Shown here piece after piece: positions 21,701 to 27,700 of a stretch of DNA of 30,447 nucleotides. This stretch comes from Sperchopsis tessellata (taxonomy: Eukaryota > Arthropoda > Insecta > Coleoptera > Hydrophilidae): the NCBI GenBank assembly GCA_033557685.1, contig JAWQRN010000379.1, positions 1 through 30,447 of the forward strand. The letters run 5' to 3'. A program made the translations under genes and the position numbers. The notes beneath the pieces are model-generated. The model was not told the origin of the DNA. It saw only the letters and a program-made list of their open reading frames with translations, and made no database searches. Position 1 is the stretch's first letter, and each line of letters begins with the position of its first letter.

Positions 21701-24700
21701 GTTGTATTTTGCTACCTTTTATATGGGTTCGTTATGTATGTAGGTGTTTCCGTTGTTTTGTGCTGTTTTTGTCATTACCATAAATTTGGTCTTCTTTTGC
21801 ATTTAGAGATGGTCCACATTCTTTGCTTACCTTAAGTCAGTTGCAATTAGAACTGTGTCGTCGGCATACCTTATGTTGCTTATTGGTATACCGTTCACTC
21901 TTACTCCTATTGTTTCGTCTTCTAGTGCTCTCGTCATTATTTCTTCTGCATACACCTTGAATAGTATTTCCGATAGTACGCATCCTTGTCTGATCCCCCT
22001 TTTTATTTCAATCTGTTATTATGTGTTTCATATAATAGTCTATTTGTATGACTGCCTTTTGATTATAATACAGATTAGCATGATAGCAAGTAGATAAGGT
22101 GGTCGTGTCATATTGTGTCAAAAGCCTTGTTGTAATCAATAAAGCATATGTATAGGTCTTGGTTCACGTCTAAGCACCTCTGCATGAGAACGTTTAGAGC
22201 AAAAAGTGCTTCTCGTGTACCGAGTCCTTTTCTGAAATCATCACGTGTTTTCTAAAGCACTTAAAAGGAAGATACTGGAGGAGTCAAATTAGTATAATTG
22301 TGTTTGGTTTGTGTATTGAATTGTGATGTTTTGGTGATTATATGGATTAATAAACAAAGTGAGATGTTGGAATGGGTTGAATGATAAAAAATAAATGTAT
22401 TTAAATAAAATAAATAAAACTGTGATTCACTAATCTCTTGTTCTATTTTACCGTGTATTCTATGTTGTATCACCTTTTGGAATGTCTTTATGGTGTGGCC
22501 CATAAGGCTTATTGTGTGGTGGTCTGCGCATAGCTTTGCATGCGCCTTTTTGTGGCGTGTTATGAAAGTTGATGTCAGCCATTCATCTGGTTTTGTTCCT
22601 GTTGAATATATGGCATTGAATAGGTTTACTATGAGGTGAAGGTGATCTTCTTCGATTAACTTGAGCGGGTAGTCTGACAGGGCCGGGTGATTTTCCGTTT
22701 TTTAGATTTTTTATGGCAAGTGTTACTTCCACTTTGGTTATGTCTGGTCCATTGTTTTCTTGACCATTTTCTTCATGTTCTTCTGTGATGTTTCCGAGTC
22801 TTCTGTCTTCGTTATATGTTTTCCACGGCAACAATATTTCTTTGGTTTTTATTACTATTTTGCCATCTTCGTCTGTCAGTACAGTTGGTTGCCTTCGTTT
22901 TTGTGTTCCTGCTAGTTCTTTGACTTTTTTATGTATATTGAAGATGTCGTGTTTTAGATGTAATTCCTCTATCTCCGCATTTGTGTTTGTACCATTTTGC
23001 TTGTGCTTTCCTTATATCTGTGCGTATTTGTATTGGTATCCTCTTATATTCGTTCTCTTTGTTTTTGAAGTTTTGGTGTTCATTAGTTACAGTATCTCGG
23101 TAATTGGTATTTTGATTTGTGTGGTTGATTTGTGCGTATCGTATTGCTTGGTTCCATTATCGTGTGTTTAAGAGTTTCCCAATTACTATTTATGTTTGCA
23201 ACTTTAGGTCGTGTGGTTAGACTTTTGTTGTTTTTCTGTTTCTTTCTTTATTAATTTGATGTTTACTCGAGCTATTACAGGGTTGTGATCTGATGATATA
23301 TCAGCACTCGAGTATGCTTTTACGTGTTTGATAACGTTTCTGTATTTCTCATTATTTATAATATAGTCGATTTGATTTCTTGTGACTTTCTCGGGATTGC
23401 CTGCTGTTTGAATAACCCTACCTAAACCCCACTTACTTGACTGGTTGGTAAAAGTCTAATTTTCTTGTTATTCTATTTGTTATTAGTCTGGTCAGCAGTA
23501 TATAGAGGTGCGATAGTAAACTAATTGGTCATTAGCTTTGATTGTCTTTGCTATCACCTTTTTTATATATACAAATAACTTCTGATTTCTGTCAGGATTT
23601 AGGTACATTTTCTTCATGCAGAGATTTATTAAAGAGCTGCTGAATTATTCGTGTTTGAGAGCTAATGTTATTTCGTCAAGCTCCACTTTTTTCGAGCATG
23701 ATTTGTAGAGCTGTTTGTAAAACTTATGTATTTCCAAGCTATTTTTCTTTTATGTGAAAGGATCCTCCCCTCTACATCTTTAATGCTATATATAATAGAT
23801 TTTCCTTTCGAAAGATTGTCACATGTTCATGTTTCTTGTCATCTGATACCCTTTCTAATTTCATTATAGATTGTCCTGCTTCTTATTCGATATGCTTGTG
23901 ACGCTTTATCAAGTTTACTTCTATCGTCTATCAGTTTTTCAGTTTTGTTACTGATCTTTTTAGGTTTTTTGTTTTTGTCAATTTCCTGGTCTGCACAATG
24001 TCATCATTTATTAAACCAATTGGTATTTATATTTTTAGCAGATTTTGTTAGGGAATATTAGTGCAGTGTCATTTGCATATTGGAGAATGTATTGTTCTGA
24101 ATTCTGATTATAAATGTCATAGCAGTAAATAATGTACAGCAAGAGAGGCATTATGGACTCTTGAGGGACTTGCTGATTTAGTATAGGTGTCATTAATTTG
24201 AATTTTCATGTACGATAGAAATTGGTCTATTAGCTGTATTAAATAATTCTGGCATTCTAATGGATCAAATTTTAATAATCATAATAATAATGCCACACGC
24301 TATCAATTGCCTTGTTGACATAAAAGAATCTGTAATTCAGTGGATTCCTAGTACGGTTTGAACATGGATTTCTAATTGTGTTTGGTTTGGGAATTTTGTG
24401 ACGATAATAAATTATACAATTTGTTCAATTTTATTTTTAAAATACGTACAGAAATGTCTTCTTTTATATTATAAATTTAAATATATATGAATTCATTTTA
24501 AATCTTGAAAAGCTTCAAATGTTTACAATTGTCTCTTTTTAGGAACTGGTGTCTGATTTGTCATCATTAATTAATCACAAAGGAAGAATGTGGGGTGACA
24601 TCTCTACTGTGCTTGATAGTAACAAAAACGGTAAGTGTAATATAAATAATAAATTGCGTATATTTTGTATAGTTATCAGTAAAATTAATATGGCATAATA

Positions 24701-27700
24701 AGACTGACCTTAAGACATTACTGATTTGGTAATAGTAATTTCAGAACAACTTCCAGTAAAATGTTTTAATGCATTTGTAACGTGGTTTCATGCTGGTAAA
24801 AGTAAAAATTCGTAAATACAATTTAACATTTATGTTTAATAGAACCTAAAATTTTCAAAACTATTGATAAAAATGTGAAACTAACTATTTAAATCGTGTG
24901 TCTTCCTTCTTATGATATCGAAGTGTCCGAGAAATGGCGATTTGTTGAGAGGGAGATAGAGGAAAATTCAAAAGACCTACCACACCCTCTCTGGTTCCAC
25001 TGTTGTCTCGAAAACGAACCAGGAGGATGATTATTTCCTTAGTCGACCTCTTCTTCATATCCACCACAGGCTGGGCTCTTTCGTTGCCTTGATATGGTGT
25101 CAAGAGTTGAAGTGTGGTATACACCGAGTGGAGTCCTTGTTTATGCCAGCCACTTGAAAGGCAGTGGGGGATCATCCCTTCAAATTGATCTGTGGACCAT
25201 CTCTTTAGGGGTGAAGCTTGCTGCTCATTCCCTTAGAAGCATCACTGTGGGTATGGATGGAAACCCATACTTTGTCTTCCTTCTGGAAATAGTGGCCAGG
25301 CCTCTTCTTTCCATCAGAATAAACATTCTGAAGTTCTTGTTGGATGTCTTAGGTTTGCTTTATAATGTTCTTTGCCATCTCCTTGGACTCCTTCATTGCC
25401 CTGATATGGTGTTGAGAGCTGAAGTGTGGTATACACCTTGTTTAGGCTAGCCACTTGAAAGGGAGTGGGGAACCATACGTTCAAATTTATTTGCGGACCA
25501 TCTCTTTAGGGGTGGAACTTGCTGCTCATTCCCTTAGTAGCATCACTGTGGGTATGGGTGGAAACCCATACTTTGTCTTCCTCCTGGAAGTAGTGGCCGG
25601 ACCTTTTCTTTGCATCAGAATAAACTTTCTGACGTTCTTGTTGGATATCATGAGTGTCATGTGTTTGCCTTATAATGCTCTCCATCATCTGTAAATATAT
25701 TGTTAACTACATTTCACTGTTTTCTGATCACATCTAAAGGAGTTCTAGGTTGGCCGAGTGTTGAATATGCTGGGGTGCAATTTGTTTTGTGCATGTGCAG
25801 TGTCCATAGAGAACCGAATGGAGGGCTACTTATCTGCCCATTTGGGGAGGTCAATGTTTAGTAGAATCACGAGCCTTGGCTTTAAATCGAAGTTTTTTTC
25901 TCTGCACCATGTTGGCTTGTGGATGGTACACTGGAGTAAGGGCTAGCTTTTTCTTCAAAATTCAACCTTCATTTTGCCGTAATGTTAGGTATTATAAGTC
26001 AAAACTTACTTCTTTTGAAACTTCAAAAATTAGATATATTCATCTGGTGTATCTACGAATGTTTTGTCATTTATAATGTTAATGATCTTAGCATTCTCTA
26101 ATAAAATCGATTCCAAGGAGAGTAGTTTCAGCTTCAAGTAGCACAATAAAAGTCGTTAGAATCGTTTTATGCTGCAGTGTCACGTCCACTGTCTTAATCT
26201 GTACATTGTCTTGTTTTATCGTTACTAGTTTTCCTGGAAAGCCTTTTTCTTGAAGAACCTTAAAAAGGAATTACCAGTGATATTTTCTTTAGCCACAGAG
26301 TCAATATGTCCAGTATCATTCAGACCTAAAATACCAAAGTTCAGTATCACTCTTGGTTTGATGGAAAACTTTGGTGTAGTTAACATACAGAAATGTAGTG
26401 TCGATGTTTTTACCACAACTGCAATTAGGGCAAGTAGACCTTGTAAATCCCTCGGCACTGCTACTATTTTACATATACAATTTCAATTCCTGCTTTACTT
26501 TCGCTTTTGATTCCATTGACTGTTCTGCATTTGTAGACTGCTTTAAAGCTGCAAATTTTCGATAGTCTTCCTTTAGGTGGCATGTCGTCTTGCGGAAACC
26601 TTTGTTTATAGACACTATCTATCTGTAAATATTTGTTCAGCTATCCTAACTTCACTCAGCAGCTATTGGAAAGTCCTTACTCTGTCATGTGGAAATTTTT
26701 CGTTGATTCTACTGGAGAACAAACCATATCAATCTGTGTTTCTTCAGTCATCTCTTTGTAATGAAGTTTTGAGCTAAAAGAGTGAGTGCTTGATAAATAA
26801 AAACATCTTTTGGTGTACGGTTGGTTTGTTTATCTTGGTATAATTCTATAAATACTCTTTATGCTGGTTTTTGGGGACCAAACATTTTCTGATGTAGCTC
26901 TACAGCTTCCTACCATGTGCTGACTGTACTTTGAACCATCCATCTGGTCTGAACTGCACATGCAATCTTTGTACACTTCGACAGCATTAATAAATGTTTT
27001 CTTGATGTATATTTAGACACATTTTCTTGCTGTTTAATCACGGACGCAACTGTCTGGATGATTGCTAAGGTCGCTACAAATCTAACCAGCTCTTGAAATT
27101 ATTCCTGTCAGTACAGTTGGAGCAGCTATGTTTTCAGTATCATTCTTTTACTGCTATGCATTTCTCCGTGATTGGGACTCTTTGAGTTGCCATTGAGAGT
27201 AAGTTATAGTACTTACGATGATTCTAACTCTACAGGACCATTTATTGATCTTGGTACTGCGACTTCAACATACAGATGGTAACGATCATATACAGTTCGT
27301 TAGATTGACAGAGTTTTACACACACACCGGTTTGTTTTTGCTGTGGTCACATTTTTTTAAATAATTATTTTAAATTTACACTGTCCGTAAGTTTAGCACC
27401 AATTTGTAACGTGGTTTTATCTTGCTGATAAATATACCAATTAATAAATACAAATCAGTTTTAATCGTTTGTTTTGTTTCTCGGAGGTCGATATCGAAGT
27501 GACCTAAAAATGGCAGTTTGTTGGTAAAAAAAGCAATGTGGGCGGATATATGGCGTCCTCTGCTGGTCACCAAAGGGAGAGAGAGAGAGAAGGAAATTTT
27601 AAATACTTGTTACAATTTAATTTCTCTAAAAAAAGCTGTCCACAGTTGGACTTGTTTCTACTACCTATCAATATCAGCTGTCTATATCCATAGCAGTAGT

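Larger units (their letters stand above)
24775..27612 (-). mobile_element. internally deleted Ty3/gypsy-type LTR retrotransposon
   Basis: On the minus strand, from 27612 down, the order is 5' LTR (27612-27194), a gag relic (27193 to about 26400), an aspartic protease relic (about 26345-26090), part of an integrase core (25945-25740), two tandem integrase C-terminal segments (25690-25080), the pol end, and a truncated 3' LTR (about 24985-24775). The reverse transcriptase and RNase H region expected between protease and integrase is missing. Stops and shifts occur in every part. The similarity of the LTR-like ends to 1-535 shows the family is dispersed. It fills most of intron 7 and is antisense to the ataxin-7-like gene. 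Confidence 0.8.

Noticed and set aside
22785..23171. Plus-strand frame of 128 codons rich in Cys, Phe and Ser, resembling a membrane protein
   Set aside because: It is the antisense of the LINE endonuclease and linker region; hydrophobicity comes from the T-rich complement.
25094..25694. Two plus-strand frames with a repeated SLGVxLAAHSL segment, suggestive of a tandem-repeat protein
   Set aside because: They are antisense to the duplicated integrase C-terminal segment, whose minus-strand motifs are clear.
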